Part shown: positions 37,449 to 48,892 of the stretch, one piece after another | Layout: the number at the start of each line of letters is the position of its first letter | How positions within the stretch are numbered: position 1 is the stretch's first letter | Assembly (NCBI RefSeq): GCF_947504105.1 | Contig: NZ_CANNGP010000001.1 | Location: 244,003 to 308,002, forward strand | From: an uncultured Tateyamaria sp. | Lineage (GTDB): Bacteria; Pseudomonadota; Alphaproteobacteria; Rhodobacterales; Rhodobacteraceae | DNA length: 64,000 nucleotides | Direction of reading: 5' to 3' | Notes under the pieces: model-generated | What the model was told of the DNA's origin: nothing | Databases searched by the model: none | Seen by the model: the letters and a program-made list of their open reading frames with translations, nothing else | Made by a program: the position numbers and the translations under genes

Positions 37449-38615
37449 TCACGATGCAATCGGTAACCGCTGCTCCACAATCTCCGCCCACCATGAACAA
37501 CCCGCAGGAATCGCCTCGTCATTGAAGTTGTATTCCGGATGATGAACCATAGCCGTGTCACCGTTACCCATAAGGATATAAGCCCCGGGACGTTCCTCCA
37601 GCATAAAGGCGAAATCCTCGCCTCCCATAACCAACGCAGCCTCTTCGCATTGCCCTGACACCGACCGCGCCACGTCAGCAGCAAATTCCGTCTGCTCATC
37701 ATGGTTCACCATCACCGGGTAGTTCCGGTTGTAATTCACCCGTGCCACACCGCCAAAGGTGCTGGCAACGCCCTCGCAGATCTCGACCACCCGCTTTTCA
37801 GCCAGATCTCGCGCCTCGGCACTCATGGTGCGTACCGTACCCATGATCTGCACCGTTTGCGGGATCACGTTAAACGCCTTAGACGATGTCTCGAACGACG
37901 TGATGGACACCACGATCCGGTCGATCGGGTCCGCATTGCGGCTCACGATCGATTGCAGCATCGTCACGGCATGAGACGCCATCAGGGTCGTATCGATTGT
38001 CTCGTGCGGCTTGGCAGCATGTCCGCCAAGACCTTCGAACTCGATTTCAAGCAGATCGGTTGCCGCAAAAAACGGCCCCGGACGGATAGAAAACTCGCCC
38101 ACAGGCCGACCCGGCCAGTTGTGCATGCCGTAGACTTCGTGAATGCCCCACCGATCCATCATGCCGTCATTGCACATCTCGCGACCGCCGCCGCCGCCCT
38201 CTTCCGCAGGCTGGAAGATCACGACAACCGATCCGTCAAAGATCCGCGTTTCCGAAAGATACTGCGCGGCCCCAAGCAGCATCGCCGTGTGCCCATCATG
38301 GCCGCAGGCATGCATGGCCCCGTCGGTTTTCGACGCATATTCAACGCCGGTCGCCTCGTGGATTGGCAGCGCATCCATATCTGCGCGCAGACCAATGACC
38401 TTGCCCGATCCATCAGCCTTCCCTTTGATCACGCCCACGACGCCGGTGCGTCCGATCCCTTCAACCACTTCATCACAGCCAAAAGCGCGCAGCTTTTCGG
38501 CCACCAGCGCGCTGGTGCGATGGGTATCGAACAGAATTTCGGGATGCTGATGGATGTCACGTCGCCACGCAGTGATGTCGGCGTGCATTTCGGCAAAGCG
38601 GTTCTTGATGGGCAT
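37449..38615 (-). CDS. M20 family amidohydrolase (hippurate hydrolase-like), copy 1
   Basis: A 388-residue metallopeptidase-fold amidase. Metal-binding elements ADMDALPIHE, MHACGHDGHTAML, AEEGGGGGREM and MGGEDFAFML are all visible. Members hydrolyse N-acyl or N-carbamoyl amino acids, indole conjugates or hippurate. The next gene upstream encodes a second protein of the same length and closely similar sequence, so this is a tandem duplication. Substrate is unknown. Confidence 0.9.
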   Translation of the reverse strand: MPIKNRFAEMHADITAWRRDIHQHPEILFDTHRTSALVAEKLRAFGCDEVVEGIGRTGVVGVIKGKADGSGKVIGLRADMDALPIHEATGVEYASKTDGAMHACGHDGHTAMLLGAAQYLSETRIFDGSVVVIFQPAEEGGGGGREMCNDGMMDRWGIHEVYGMHNWPGRPVGEFSIRPGPFFAATDLLEIEFEGLGGHAAKPHETIDTTLMASHAVTMLQSIVSRNADPIDRIVVSITSFETSSKAFNVIPQTVQIMGTVRTMSAEARDLAEKRVVEICEGVASTFGGVARVNYNRNYPVMVNHDEQTEFAADVARSVSGQCEEAALVMGGEDFAFMLEERPGAYILMGNGDTAMVHHPEYNFNDEAIPAGCSWWAEIVEQRLPIAS

Positions 38616-38630
38616 TCATGCGTCCTTTGG

Positions 38631-39797
38631 TTACTGCGCAGGCATACGTTGTTCGACCAGTTCCACGAACCAGCTGGCGCCAGCGGGAATAGCTTCGTCA
38701 TCGAATTGATATTCGGGGTGATGCACCATCGGCCCATCCCCGTTCCCCAGCATGATGTAGGCGCCGGGACACGCATTCAACATAAACGAGAAATCCTCGG
38801 CCGCCATGATCGGGGGGATATCAGTGATCACATCCCCAGCAACGGCGCGGGCTGCCGCTGCAGCATACTCAGTATGTTCATCATGATTAATCGTGACCGG
38901 GTACCCAACGGTGTAATCCACCTTGGCTTCGCATTGGTAGGCTTGCGCCGTGGCGGTTACGATCTCGCTCACGCGCGCCTCCACGAAATCCCGCACCTCT
39001 GGGTCCAGCGCGCGAACCGTACCGGTCATCCGTGTGACCTGTGGGATAATGTTGTGCGTGTCGATGTCGGAATGCAGCGCGCAGACTGACACAACAGCCG
39101 AGGCTAGCGGGTCCACGTTCCGGCTCGCAATACTTTGCAAGCCCAGAATGATATGGGCCGCCGCCACATTGGGGTCGATGGACTGGTGTGGCGCGGCGGC
39201 GTGGCCGCCTTTGCCTGTCACCGTCACCTCAAATTCATCTGCTGAGGCCAGCAAAGCCCCCGGCCGAATGGCAAAGCTGCCCGTGGGCAGACCCGGCATG
39301 TTGTGCAGTCCATAAACTTCCTGAATGCCCCAACGATCAATCAGGCCATCATTGACCATCTCACGGCCCCCGCCGCCACCTTCCTCGGCAGGTTGAAAGG
39401 CGAGCACGACCGTACCGTCAAAGTTCCGCGTCTCGGCCAGATATTGCGCCGCACCCAGCAGGATCGATGTGTGCCCGTCATGGCCACAGGCATGCATTTT
39501 CCCTGGGTGCTTTGACGCGTAGTCGAGCCCTGTCGCTTCTTCGATCGGAAGCGCATCCATGTCGGCACGCAAACCAATAACGCGAGCATTCGTGTCCGTA
39601 CGGCCCTTGATGACTGCAACCACGCCGGTCTTGCCGATGCCCGTTGTGATGTCGTCAACACCGAAGTCTCGCAGCCGTTCCACAACGAAAGCCGCCGTTT
39701 CATGCACGTCGAAATCCAGCTCCGGATGCGCGTGCAGGTGTTGGCGCCAGCCCGTGATCTCGGCATGGGTCTCGGCAAGGCGGTTCTTGATGGGCAT
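38631..39797 (-). CDS. M20 family amidohydrolase (hippurate hydrolase-like), copy 2
   Basis: This paralogue, also 388 residues from the ATG at 39797, shares ADMDALPIEE, MHACGHDGHTSIL and AEEGGGGGREMVNDGLIDRWGIQEVYG with copy 1. The conserved metal ligands and the catalytic Glu are intact, so both copies are probably active. The track start 16 codons upstream is not supported. It lies 15 bp from copy 1 and 13 bp from the end of the amino-acid oxidase, suggesting one transcript. Confidence 0.9.
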   Translation of the reverse strand: MPIKNRLAETHAEITGWRQHLHAHPELDFDVHETAAFVVERLRDFGVDDITTGIGKTGVVAVIKGRTDTNARVIGLRADMDALPIEEATGLDYASKHPGKMHACGHDGHTSILLGAAQYLAETRNFDGTVVLAFQPAEEGGGGGREMVNDGLIDRWGIQEVYGLHNMPGLPTGSFAIRPGALLASADEFEVTVTGKGGHAAAPHQSIDPNVAAAHIILGLQSIASRNVDPLASAVVSVCALHSDIDTHNIIPQVTRMTGTVRALDPEVRDFVEARVSEIVTATAQAYQCEAKVDYTVGYPVTINHDEHTEYAAAAARAVAGDVITDIPPIMAAEDFSFMLNACPGAYIMLGNGDGPMVHHPEYQFDDEAIPAGASWFVELVEQRMPAQ

Positions 39798-39810
39798 CGT
39801 TGTGATCCTG

Positions 39811-41156
39811 TCAGACAGATGGGCCGAGGCGCATCTTGCTGCCATCGGAAAAACGGCTCAGGCGGAACCGTGACAGATCATGGCCCGGATCGTTGCCCGT
39901 GACCAGAGCGGCCAGCACCTTTCCCATGCCCGGCCCGATACCAAAGCCATGACCACTCATACCCGTTCCGATGGTCAGACCGGGCAATGCAGCCACCCGG
40001 TCCACGACAGGCACGACGTCGGGCATGGTGTCGATCATGCCCGCCCAGGCGGTCTTGATGCGAATGGGACCAAAATCGGGAAAAGCTCGTGAAACCCGCG
40101 TGTGAGTTGCGCAACTTTGCGGTGGTTTGGGGCCGGATTGAGAATCCGCATATCCTCGAACGGGCTCTGGCCATCCGCATCCCAACTGCGCGGCGTCGAC
40201 CACGCATCAGGATAGCAACGCGGTGCCGCGGGCAAAAACCGTGTGCCAAAAGGATCGGCGCGCAATTGGGCCAGGTATTTCGGCAATGCGCGAAACGCAT
40301 CCGGTCCCACAAAAAGCTCATGGAAGCCGCCTGCGGCAAGAGAATAGCCGCCATCCTTGCGCGGACGAAATGCGATGTCGTCATCTGCGCCACCACCCGG
40401 ATAGACCATCGGGAGGGGATCGGTTGCCGCCACCGTCGCACGCACTGACAACTGTGGCAGCGCAATACCATGACGACGAAGAAATAGTGCGGACCAAGCG
40501 CCCCCCGCCAGCACGACCCCGGACGCAGCAATACGGCCCTTTTCGGTGACGACACCCGCAACCCGTCCCGCTTGTATATCGAGTGTGCGCACGGCACAGT
40601 TCTCTACAATCGTTGCGCCAGCACGCGCGGCCACGCCGGCAAGTGCCGGCACCGCCACCCAAGGCTCAGCACGCATGTCGGACGCCGTGTATAGTGCCCC
40701 AGCGTACGCCCGGGACATTCCAGGGATCAGTTCGCCCACCTCGGCCGTACTCAAAAGGCGGCTGTCCACGCCATTTGCCTCGGCATATGGCAGCCAGTCT
40801 GCATAGCGGGCCATATCTGCGTCCGTTTTCGCAAGATAGGTCACCCCACCTTGCGTCAGGCCGATATCGACATTGGTACGCTGCGCCAGTTCGCGCCATA
40901 GACGGTTGGCTTCTGCCATGATGGGCAATTCATCCGGATCGCGTCCCTGTTGGCGGATCCAGCCCCAGTTGCGGCTCGATTGTTCGCCCGCAATACGCCC
41001 CTTTTCCAACAAGACAACCCCCTGCCCCGCCTCAGCCAGATAGAGAGCGGTACACACTCCGATGACCCCGCCTCCGATCACCACCACATCCGTCTCTGCC
41101 GGTGGCGGGCCCGGCCACGCAACAGGCAGATCTTCGTGGATGGGGAAACCCGTCAT
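39811..41156 (-). pseudogene. FAD-dependent amino-acid oxidase (DadA/DAO family) with a 1-nt frameshift
   Basis: The N-terminal 360 codons (40035-41156) encode a DAO fold with VVVIGGGVIGVCTALYLAEAG as the FAD loop. The frame then shifts at the TTTTCCC run near 40080. In the shifted frame the expected continuation is immediately present: FPDFGPIRIKTAWAGMID, then LTIGTGMSGHGFGIGPGMGKVLA, ending RLGPSV at 39811. One extra T or C would restore a protein of about 448 residues. It is either a recent pseudogene or a sequencing error in a homopolymer. The neighbours are amidohydrolases, fitting amino-acid use. Confidence 0.85.
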
Positions 41157-41234
41157 CGCAGCCTCTCACGATTTGCATATTCGTTCCGAGGCGCAAAACT
41201 GCTATGAACCGGAAACTTTGCAGGCACCGCCCCG

Positions 41235-42395
41235 CTACGCAAGCCGCGCCACAAGATCACGCATAAACGCGTGTCCAGCCTCGAACTGAGCGATGGTGAT
41301 AAATTCATTGGGTTGGTGTGCTTGCGCTATGTCGCCCGGTCCGCAGACAACCGCGGAATAACCCGCAGCCTGAAACTGACCAGCCTCTGTCCCGTAGCTG
41401 ACCACGTGAGTGCCATTGTCGCCTGTGATGGCGCGCGCGAGGCTCTCTGCAGCGCCATTCTCCTCGGGCTTTAGGGGTGGCACGTCAAAACGCGTTTCAA
41501 TCTCTACGCGGGCTTCGGGACGTGTTGCTTTCATCCCCTTTTCAATCTCTGCCACATGGGCAAGGTACGCCTCTTTCAATACCACAACATCATCGCCGGG
41601 CACCGCTCGAAAATCCATGGCGAACCGGCAATCTTTGGCAGTGATGTTGTGGGCGGTTCCACCCTGAACCTGACCAACGTGCCACGTGGTGAAGGGCGGG
41701 TCGAACATGGCGGCTAGTGCCGATGGCTCGGCCGCCATGTTCTCGGCATTTCGGTGGTTGGCAAAGTCGATGATCTTGGCGCCTTCGAGAATCGCGCTCA
41801 CGCCTTGCGGCAACAGCGACGAATGCACTTCGAACCCAACCACGTGGGTGTCGAACCCTTGCCCGCCCTTGTGACCCGTAACCGCCTTCAACATCGACGG
41901 CTCACCTACGATCACCGGACCACCCTTGGGCACGACACCCTGCATGGCCGCGATCATGGGCGGGGCACCCAGACAGCCGATCTCTTCATCGAAACTCAGC
42001 GCCATCTGCAGTGGTGTTGTGACACCAGCGTGATGCGCTTCGACCAGCGCCCAGAGCGCCAGCGCATCAAACCCTTTCATGTCGCAGGTGCCGCGCCCGA
42101 AATACTTCCCATCCCGTTCGGTCACGACAAAAGGGTTAGTATCCCAGAGCTGTCCATCTACAGGCACAACATCCGTATGCCCCGAGAGAACAACGGCCCC
42201 CTGAACCTCGGGCCCAACATGCGCAAAAAGGGCCGCCTTCGGCTGATCTGGATGGTGGTACCGGTGCGCCGAAATACCGTGATCATTCAGATATTCCTCA
42301 ACCCAATCCACCAGGGGCAAGTTGGTATCGCGGCTCACTGTCGGAAAGCTGATGAGTTTGGTCATCAGCTCAAGTGGCGTCATTCTGCGTGTCAT
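41235..42395 (-). CDS. argE: Acetylornithine deacetylase (ArgE-type M20 hydrolase)
   Basis: A 386-residue M20 enzyme with VLSGHTDVVPVDGQLWD, GRGTCDMKGFDALALWAL, SFDEEIGCLGA and GPGDIAQAHQPNEFI, the typical pattern of the ArgE/DapE family. It removes the acetyl group from N-acetylornithine in arginine synthesis, although many Rhodobacterales paralogues may have other acyl-amino-acid substrates. It is in the same orientation as the oxidase and amidohydrolase genes. Confidence 0.85.
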   Translation of the reverse strand: MTRRMTPLELMTKLISFPTVSRDTNLPLVDWVEEYLNDHGISAHRYHHPDQPKAALFAHVGPEVQGAVVLSGHTDVVPVDGQLWDTNPFVVTERDGKYFGRGTCDMKGFDALALWALVEAHHAGVTTPLQMALSFDEEIGCLGAPPMIAAMQGVVPKGGPVIVGEPSMLKAVTGHKGGQGFDTHVVGFEVHSSLLPQGVSAILEGAKIIDFANHRNAENMAAEPSALAAMFDPPFTTWHVGQVQGGTAHNITAKDCRFAMDFRAVPGDDVVVLKEAYLAHVAEIEKGMKATRPEARVEIETRFDVPPLKPEENGAAESLARAITGDNGTHVVSYGTEAGQFQAAGYSAVVCGPGDIAQAHQPNEFITIAQFEAGHAFMRDLVARLA

Positions 42396-42479
42396 GTGGA
42401 TCCTGTTTGAAGCCCAATCAGCTTAGGCATAGTCCTGCACCACCTCCAGTGCAAAAAACCACGGAACGATGCGGAGCAG

Positions 42480-42925
42480 ATGATAGATCATTACAAAGAC
42501 AGTTGCGCCTTCTGCGCAATTATCTCGGGCAATGCGCCGGCAAGTGTCGTACACCGCGATGATCGGTGCATGGCCTTCATGACCCTGCGCCCATTGCATC
42601 TGGGCGAACTCATGGTGATCCCGCTACAGCATATCGACCACTTCACCGATCTGCCCGACGATCTGGCAGCACATATCATGGTGACAGGACAACGGTTGGG
42701 GCGGAAGGTGATGCAAGTGTTTCGGCCCACACGGGTCGGATACGTGGTGCACGGCTTCGGCGTCGCACACGCACATCTCAATTTAGTGCCCCTGCGGGAC
42801 AGCGGAGACATCGTATCGGCAAAGCATATAGTACAGACAGACATGGGGATGCGCATAGCCTACGATGCCGTGCCATTGCGCCCATGTCCCAATCTGGACG
42901 CAGACGCGGCGAAGCTCCGAAGCGA

Positions 42926-42932
<7 letters not shown>
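42480..42932 (+). CDS. HIT-family protein with variant HxHxN triad
   Basis: A 150-residue histidine-triad protein. CAFCAIISG near the start and the core VHGFGVAHAHLNLVPL are visible. The classical motif is HxHxHxx; here the positions are H97, H99 and N101, so the third histidine is Asn. The middle histidine, the nucleophile in HIT enzymes, is kept, so nucleotide hydrolase or transferase activity is possible but altered. The 3' end overlaps the ABC ATPase gene on the other strand by 7 bp. Confidence 0.85.
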
Positions 42933-44758
<1,826 letters not shown>

Positions 44759-45050
44759 TTGTATCCCCGTATTCGAGCCTTTTTGGCTCAGCTTTTCCAA
44801 AGAGTGGGCGAAGGCACAGGCACTGTCAAATACAGACCTACGAAAATTATCGTTGACCGCACGCAACGCTTGCATTTTCCCCAAAAGCTGTTTCGATACT
44901 GCCGTGCGCTTGGGGGCCAAGAGTAAAAATCACGGGGAAACCGTGGGTTATCGCGTACACGTATCCTCCCCCAGGCTGGACTTGCGCTACATCCAAGGTG
45001 GCGTGCATTTGACGCGCAGGGCAAACCTGCGGTCCAACAAGGAGTATGAT

Positions 45051-46754
45051 ATGACCCTTAAAACCCTTCTTATGGGTGCTGTGGCGTCCGTGGCATTGGC
45101 CCCGGCTGCATTCGCCGAGCGTGGCTCGGATGGTGAGCTGAAGATCATTTATTGGCAGGCCCCGTCGATCCTGAACCCGTACTTGTCGGCCGGCACCAAG
45201 GATATCGAATCCGCCTCGATGATCATCGAACCGCTTGCGCGCTATGACGAAACTGGCGCCCTGACACCCTGGCTGGCTGCAGAAATTCCAACTGTCGGCA
45301 ATGGCGGCGTGAGCGAAGATCTCACCACCATCACTTGGAAGATCAAGGAAGGCATCACTTGGTCGGACGGCACCCCGTTCACCTCAGCTGACGTGAAATT
45401 CACCGCGGAGTACTGCATGCACCCGGAAGGCGGCTGTGCGCAGTTGGCATTCTTTGACGGTGTTGAAAATGTCGAAGCCCTGGACGATCTGACCGTGAAG
45501 GTCACATTCAACCAACCCAAACCGAGTCCGTATGGCCCATTTGTGGGTGGCCAGTCGCCCATCATCCAAGCAGCTCAGTTTGCCGATTGTCTGGGTGCCA
45601 AGGCCCCCGAATGCACCGAGGCGAACTTCAATCCCATCGGAACCGGTGGCTTCAAGGTCGAAGAATTCCGCCCCAATGACGTGATCACCATGGTCGCGAA
45701 TGACAATTACCGTGATCCAGCCAAACCCGCCTTTGCGCGCGTGACGTTCAAAGGTGGTGGCGACGCGACCGCCGCAGGTCGTGCTGTGCTGGAAACCGGC
45801 GAGTTCGACTACGCATGGAACCTGCAATTGGCCCCCGATGTGATCGCCAAGATGGAAGAAGGTGGCAAAGGCACTGCGGTCGCAGGCTTTGGTCCACTGG
45901 TCGAACGCATTGAAATGAACCTGACCAACCCGTCATCCGATCTGTCGGCGGACACGCGCTCCACCGTCGCGGAACCGCACCCGTTCCTAAGCGACATCAA
46001 CGTGCGACAGGCACTGTCGATGGCGATCGACCGCGCGCTGCTTGTCGAAGTTGGCTATGGTCAGGCAGGCAAGATCACATGTGACCTTGTACCCGCACCG
46101 GACCTGTTCGCAGGCGGTGACCAGCATTGCTTTGAACAGGACATCGAAGGTGCCAAGGCACTGCTGGAGGAAGCCGGTTGGGTTGACTCGAACGGCAACG
46201 GGTCACGTGACAAGGATGGTGTTGAACTCAGCATTCTGTACCAAACGTCGACCAACGCCGTCCGTCAGGACTTTCAGGCTCTGATCAAGTCATGGTGGGA
46301 AGAAATCGGTGTCGAGACCGAGCTGCGTAACCTGGACGCATCCGTGTTCTTTGGGGGTGACCCGGGCTCGCCCGACACGTTCCAGAAATTCTACGCCGAT
46401 GTTGAAATGTATGCCAACACGTTCAACGGCACGGACCCGCAGCAATATCTTGCGGCCTACCGTTGCGGCAACGAACCCCGGCCTGCAAGCCAGTGGCAGG
46501 GTGAAAACATCAACCGCTTCTGCGATCCCGAATATGACGCACTGATCGATGAACTGGCCCGCACGGGCGACATCGAACAACGCGCCGAAATCGCGATCAA
46601 GATGAACAACATGCTGACCAAGGATACGTTCACCATCGTACCGCTGGTACACCGTGGTCGTGTGTCGGCCCATGCCGACAGCTTGGGCGGCGTCAAGCTG
46701 AACGTCTGGGACAGCGAGATCTGGAACACTGCGGACTGGTACCGTATCAAGTGA
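45051..46754 (+). CDS. Peptide ABC transporter substrate-binding protein (family 5)
   Basis: A 567-residue periplasmic protein with signal peptide MTLKTLLMGAVASVALAPAAFA and the SBP family 5 pattern (PSILNPYLSAGTKDIESASMIIEPLARYDETGALTPWLA, then WSDGTPFTSADVKFTAEY). The ATG at 45051 has AAGGAG 6 bp upstream; the track start 110 codons upstream covers the divergent promoter region. It binds a peptide-like solute and hands it to the permeases downstream. A perfect hairpin lies just after the stop. Confidence 0.93.
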   Translation: MTLKTLLMGAVASVALAPAAFAERGSDGELKIIYWQAPSILNPYLSAGTKDIESASMIIEPLARYDETGALTPWLAAEIPTVGNGGVSEDLTTITWKIKEGITWSDGTPFTSADVKFTAEYCMHPEGGCAQLAFFDGVENVEALDDLTVKVTFNQPKPSPYGPFVGGQSPIIQAAQFADCLGAKAPECTEANFNPIGTGGFKVEEFRPNDVITMVANDNYRDPAKPAFARVTFKGGGDATAAGRAVLETGEFDYAWNLQLAPDVIAKMEEGGKGTAVAGFGPLVERIEMNLTNPSSDLSADTRSTVAEPHPFLSDINVRQALSMAIDRALLVEVGYGQAGKITCDLVPAPDLFAGGDQHCFEQDIEGAKALLEEAGWVDSNGNGSRDKDGVELSILYQTSTNAVRQDFQALIKSWWEEIGVETELRNLDASVFFGGDPGSPDTFQKFYADVEMYANTFNGTDPQQYLAAYRCGNEPRPASQWQGENINRFCDPEYDALIDELARTGDIEQRAEIAIKMNNMLTKDTFTIVPLVHRGRVSAHADSLGGVKLNVWDSEIWNTADWYRIK

Positions 46755-46765
46755 TCAGATTTTCG

Positions 46766-46787
46766 GGGTGGGCGATGTCGCCCACCC
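46766..46787. promoter_or_regulatory. Perfect palindrome between binding-protein and permease genes
   Basis: GGGTGGGCGA-TG-TCGCCCACCC lies 11 bp after the binding-protein stop and about 50 bp before the permease start. It has 10-bp arms and no T-run after it, so it is unlikely to be a strong terminator. It could protect upstream mRNA from 3' exonucleases and raise binding-protein levels relative to permease, as known for other ABC operons; that is inference. It could also be a REP-type repeat. Confidence 0.6.
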
Positions 46788-46836
46788 TACACTCTGACCA
46801 AAAACAAAAAGACCTCCGCAAAAGGATTGGCCCCAT

Positions 46837-47844
46837 ATGCTGACCTTCACAATCCGCCGGTTGATCCTCTCGGTCCCGACGCTTTTGTTCATCAGCCTTG
46901 TTATTTTCCTGCTGTTGCAACTCGCCCCGGGCGATCCAATGGCACAGGTCCCGCTGACCGTTCCCCCCGAAGTCAAAGAAAAGATGCGCGAAGCGCTTGG
47001 CCTCGGTCAGCCCATCCATATCCAATACTGGAAATGGATCGTTCAGTTCTTTTGGATCGAACCCCAGGTGCTCATCGACCACTGGTTCGGCACTACCTTC
47101 GCCGACGGTAAGCAACGCGTGATCTCGTGGCAGACCCGCAGCCCGGTCATGGACATCGTGGTGCAGCGCATCCCGCAAACGCTCTGGGTGGTTGGTCTGT
47201 CCTATATCGTTGGCATCCTGATTGCTCTGCCCATCGGCATATACTCCGCCTACAAGCAGTACTCGGTCTTCGATCAGTCTGGCACGTTCATCACGATGAT
47301 CGGCTTTTCGATCCCGCCCTTTTTCACCGGCCCGCTGCTGATCGTAGTCTTTTCGGTCCAGCTCGGCTGGTTACCGTCAATCTATGACACCACCCACGTG
47401 GTCACCGACTGGGCCAGTTTCAAAGTACAGTTCATGCAAATGGTCATGCCAGTGATGGTGCTGGCGTTGCAGACCACAGCGCAGATCAGCCGCTACATGC
47501 GGTCCTCCATGCTCGACAATCTCGGGCAGGACTACGTGCGCACGGCGCGGGCCAAGGGGCTGCGTGAAGGCGTTGTGGTCATGCAGCACGTCCTCCGCAA
47601 CTCGATGATACCGGTGATCACCGTGATCGCACTTGGCGTCCCATCAATCTTTGGCGGCGCCATCATCACTGAAAACGTGTTCAAGGTGAACGGGATTGGG
47701 CAGCTTCTGCTCACCGCCCTCTTTGGCAACGATATTCCGATGGTCATGACACTGACTTTCATCTTCGCGATCCTGATCGTGCTCTTCAACCTGATTGCCG
47801 ACGTGCTCTACGGCGTGCTCGACCCGAGGATCCGCTATGACTGA
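46837..47844 (+). CDS. Peptide ABC transporter permease (DppB-like)
   Basis: A 335-residue inner-membrane permease with six helices. The EAA-type loop is MLDNLGQDYVRTARAKGLREGVVVMQHVLRNSMIPVIT, the ATPase-contact region. The N-terminus MLTFTIRRLILSVPTLLFISL is typical of the DppB type. It overlaps the second permease gene by 8 bp. It works with the double ATPase encoded on the other strand. Confidence 0.93.
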   Translation: MLTFTIRRLILSVPTLLFISLVIFLLLQLAPGDPMAQVPLTVPPEVKEKMREALGLGQPIHIQYWKWIVQFFWIEPQVLIDHWFGTTFADGKQRVISWQTRSPVMDIVVQRIPQTLWVVGLSYIVGILIALPIGIYSAYKQYSVFDQSGTFITMIGFSIPPFFTGPLLIVVFSVQLGWLPSIYDTTHVVTDWASFKVQFMQMVMPVMVLALQTTAQISRYMRSSMLDNLGQDYVRTARAKGLREGVVVMQHVLRNSMIPVITVIALGVPSIFGGAIITENVFKVNGIGQLLLTALFGNDIPMVMTLTFIFAILIVLFNLIADVLYGVLDPRIRYD

Positions 47845-48808
47845 TCAAACAGCAGACGCCTATGCAGCACTCCAGGACAAGGAACCGCCCAAGGCGCCGC
47901 GCAGCCAGTGGAAGGACGTTTGGGACCAATTCAAACGACACAAGGGCGCGCTGTTTGGCGGTGGGTTCCTCGTGTTCATCACGCTGGCAGTGATCCTCGG
48001 CCCGTATATCTGGCAGGTCGATCCGCAAAAGCTGGATATCCGGAACAAGGACATGCGACCGATCTACGTGGCTCTCTGGAATGGGGACGCCAAGGTCGGA
48101 TGGTTCCGCCCGCTTGGCACCGACAATCTGGGCCGCGATATCCTTGCCAACCTGATCGCAGGGGGGCGCGCCTCCATGGCCGTCGGCTGGGCCGCCATGG
48201 TGCTGGCCCTGGTGATAGGTACATCCATCGGCGTGATCGCCGGTTACTTCAAAAGGGCCGACTTCTGGCTGATGCGTTTCACTGACCTGGTTCTGTCTCT
48301 GCCCATCCTGCCCCTGCTCCTGGTGGCCGTGACCCTGTTCCGCGAACCGCTCAGGGCCAATTTCGGCCCCGAAGGCGGGATGTTCATCTTGATCGTGGGT
48401 GTCGTCGGTCTGACCAGCTGGATGCAGACGGCACGGATCGTTCGTGGTGACATCCTTGCGCTCAAGGAACGTGAATTCATCCTTGCCGCGCGGTCCATCG
48501 GCACCACCTCGGGCAAGATCATCCGGCGGCACCTGCTGCCCAACGTGATCTCTCCCATAATGGTATCCGCCACACTCGGCCTCGCTACGGCCATCATCAC
48601 TGAAAGCGCACTTTCGTTCCTGGGCGTCGGCTTCCCGTCAGACTTCCCCACATGGGGCAAACTGCTGGCAGACGCTGTACAGCGGATGGAGCAATATCCG
48701 GAGCGCGTTGTGCTGCCGGGGATCCTGATCTCACTGACAGTGCTGGGAGTGAACTATCTGGGCGACGGTCTGCGCGACGCATTGGACCCAAGAATCCGCG
48801 GGCGCTGA
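47837..48808 (+). CDS. Peptide ABC transporter permease (DppC-like)
   Basis: A 323-residue permease, DppC type. It has a longer cytoplasmic N-terminus (MTDQTADAYAALQDKEPPKAP), then membrane helices, GTDNLGRDILANLIAGGRASMAVG and the EAA loop ALKEREFILAARSIGTTSGKIIRRHLLPNVISPIM. The C-terminus ALDPRIRGR is standard. The ATG at 47837 is used rather than the track start 14 codons upstream. The operon ends here, followed by a copy of the dispersed repeat. Confidence 0.93.
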   Translation: MTDQTADAYAALQDKEPPKAPRSQWKDVWDQFKRHKGALFGGGFLVFITLAVILGPYIWQVDPQKLDIRNKDMRPIYVALWNGDAKVGWFRPLGTDNLGRDILANLIAGGRASMAVGWAAMVLALVIGTSIGVIAGYFKRADFWLMRFTDLVLSLPILPLLLVAVTLFREPLRANFGPEGGMFILIVGVVGLTSWMQTARIVRGDILALKEREFILAARSIGTTSGKIIRRHLLPNVISPIMVSATLGLATAIITESALSFLGVGFPSDFPTWGKLLADAVQRMEQYPERVVLPGILISLTVLGVNYLGDGLRDALDPRIRGR

Positions 48809-48833
48809 TTTTTCCGACTGCAAACACCAAAGA

Positions 48834-48881
48834 CCTGAAGGGACGGCGGGCGGAACACATTTGCCGAGGGCAAACAGCGTC
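48834..48881. repeat. Dispersed intergenic repeat, copy 2
   Basis: CCTGAAGGGACGGCGGGCGG followed by TTGCC-GAG-GGCAA and AGCGTC lies 25 bp after the second permease stop. It matches copy 1 at 37395 in the first 17 bases, the inner stem position and the AGCGTC end. The stem here is one base pair longer. Compensating differences in the stem suggest a conserved structure rather than chance. Confidence 0.6.
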
Positions 48882-48892
48882 CGACCCCGTCC

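Noticed and set aside
37701-39089. 462-codon plus-strand ORF
   Set aside because: Antisense to both M20 amidohydrolase genes, which have intact metal-binding motifs.
40035-40110. Programmed frameshift in the amino-acid oxidase
   Set aside because: No slippery heptamer or downstream structure typical of programmed frameshifting was seen, and the family is not known to use it; a simple one-base loss is the better explanation.
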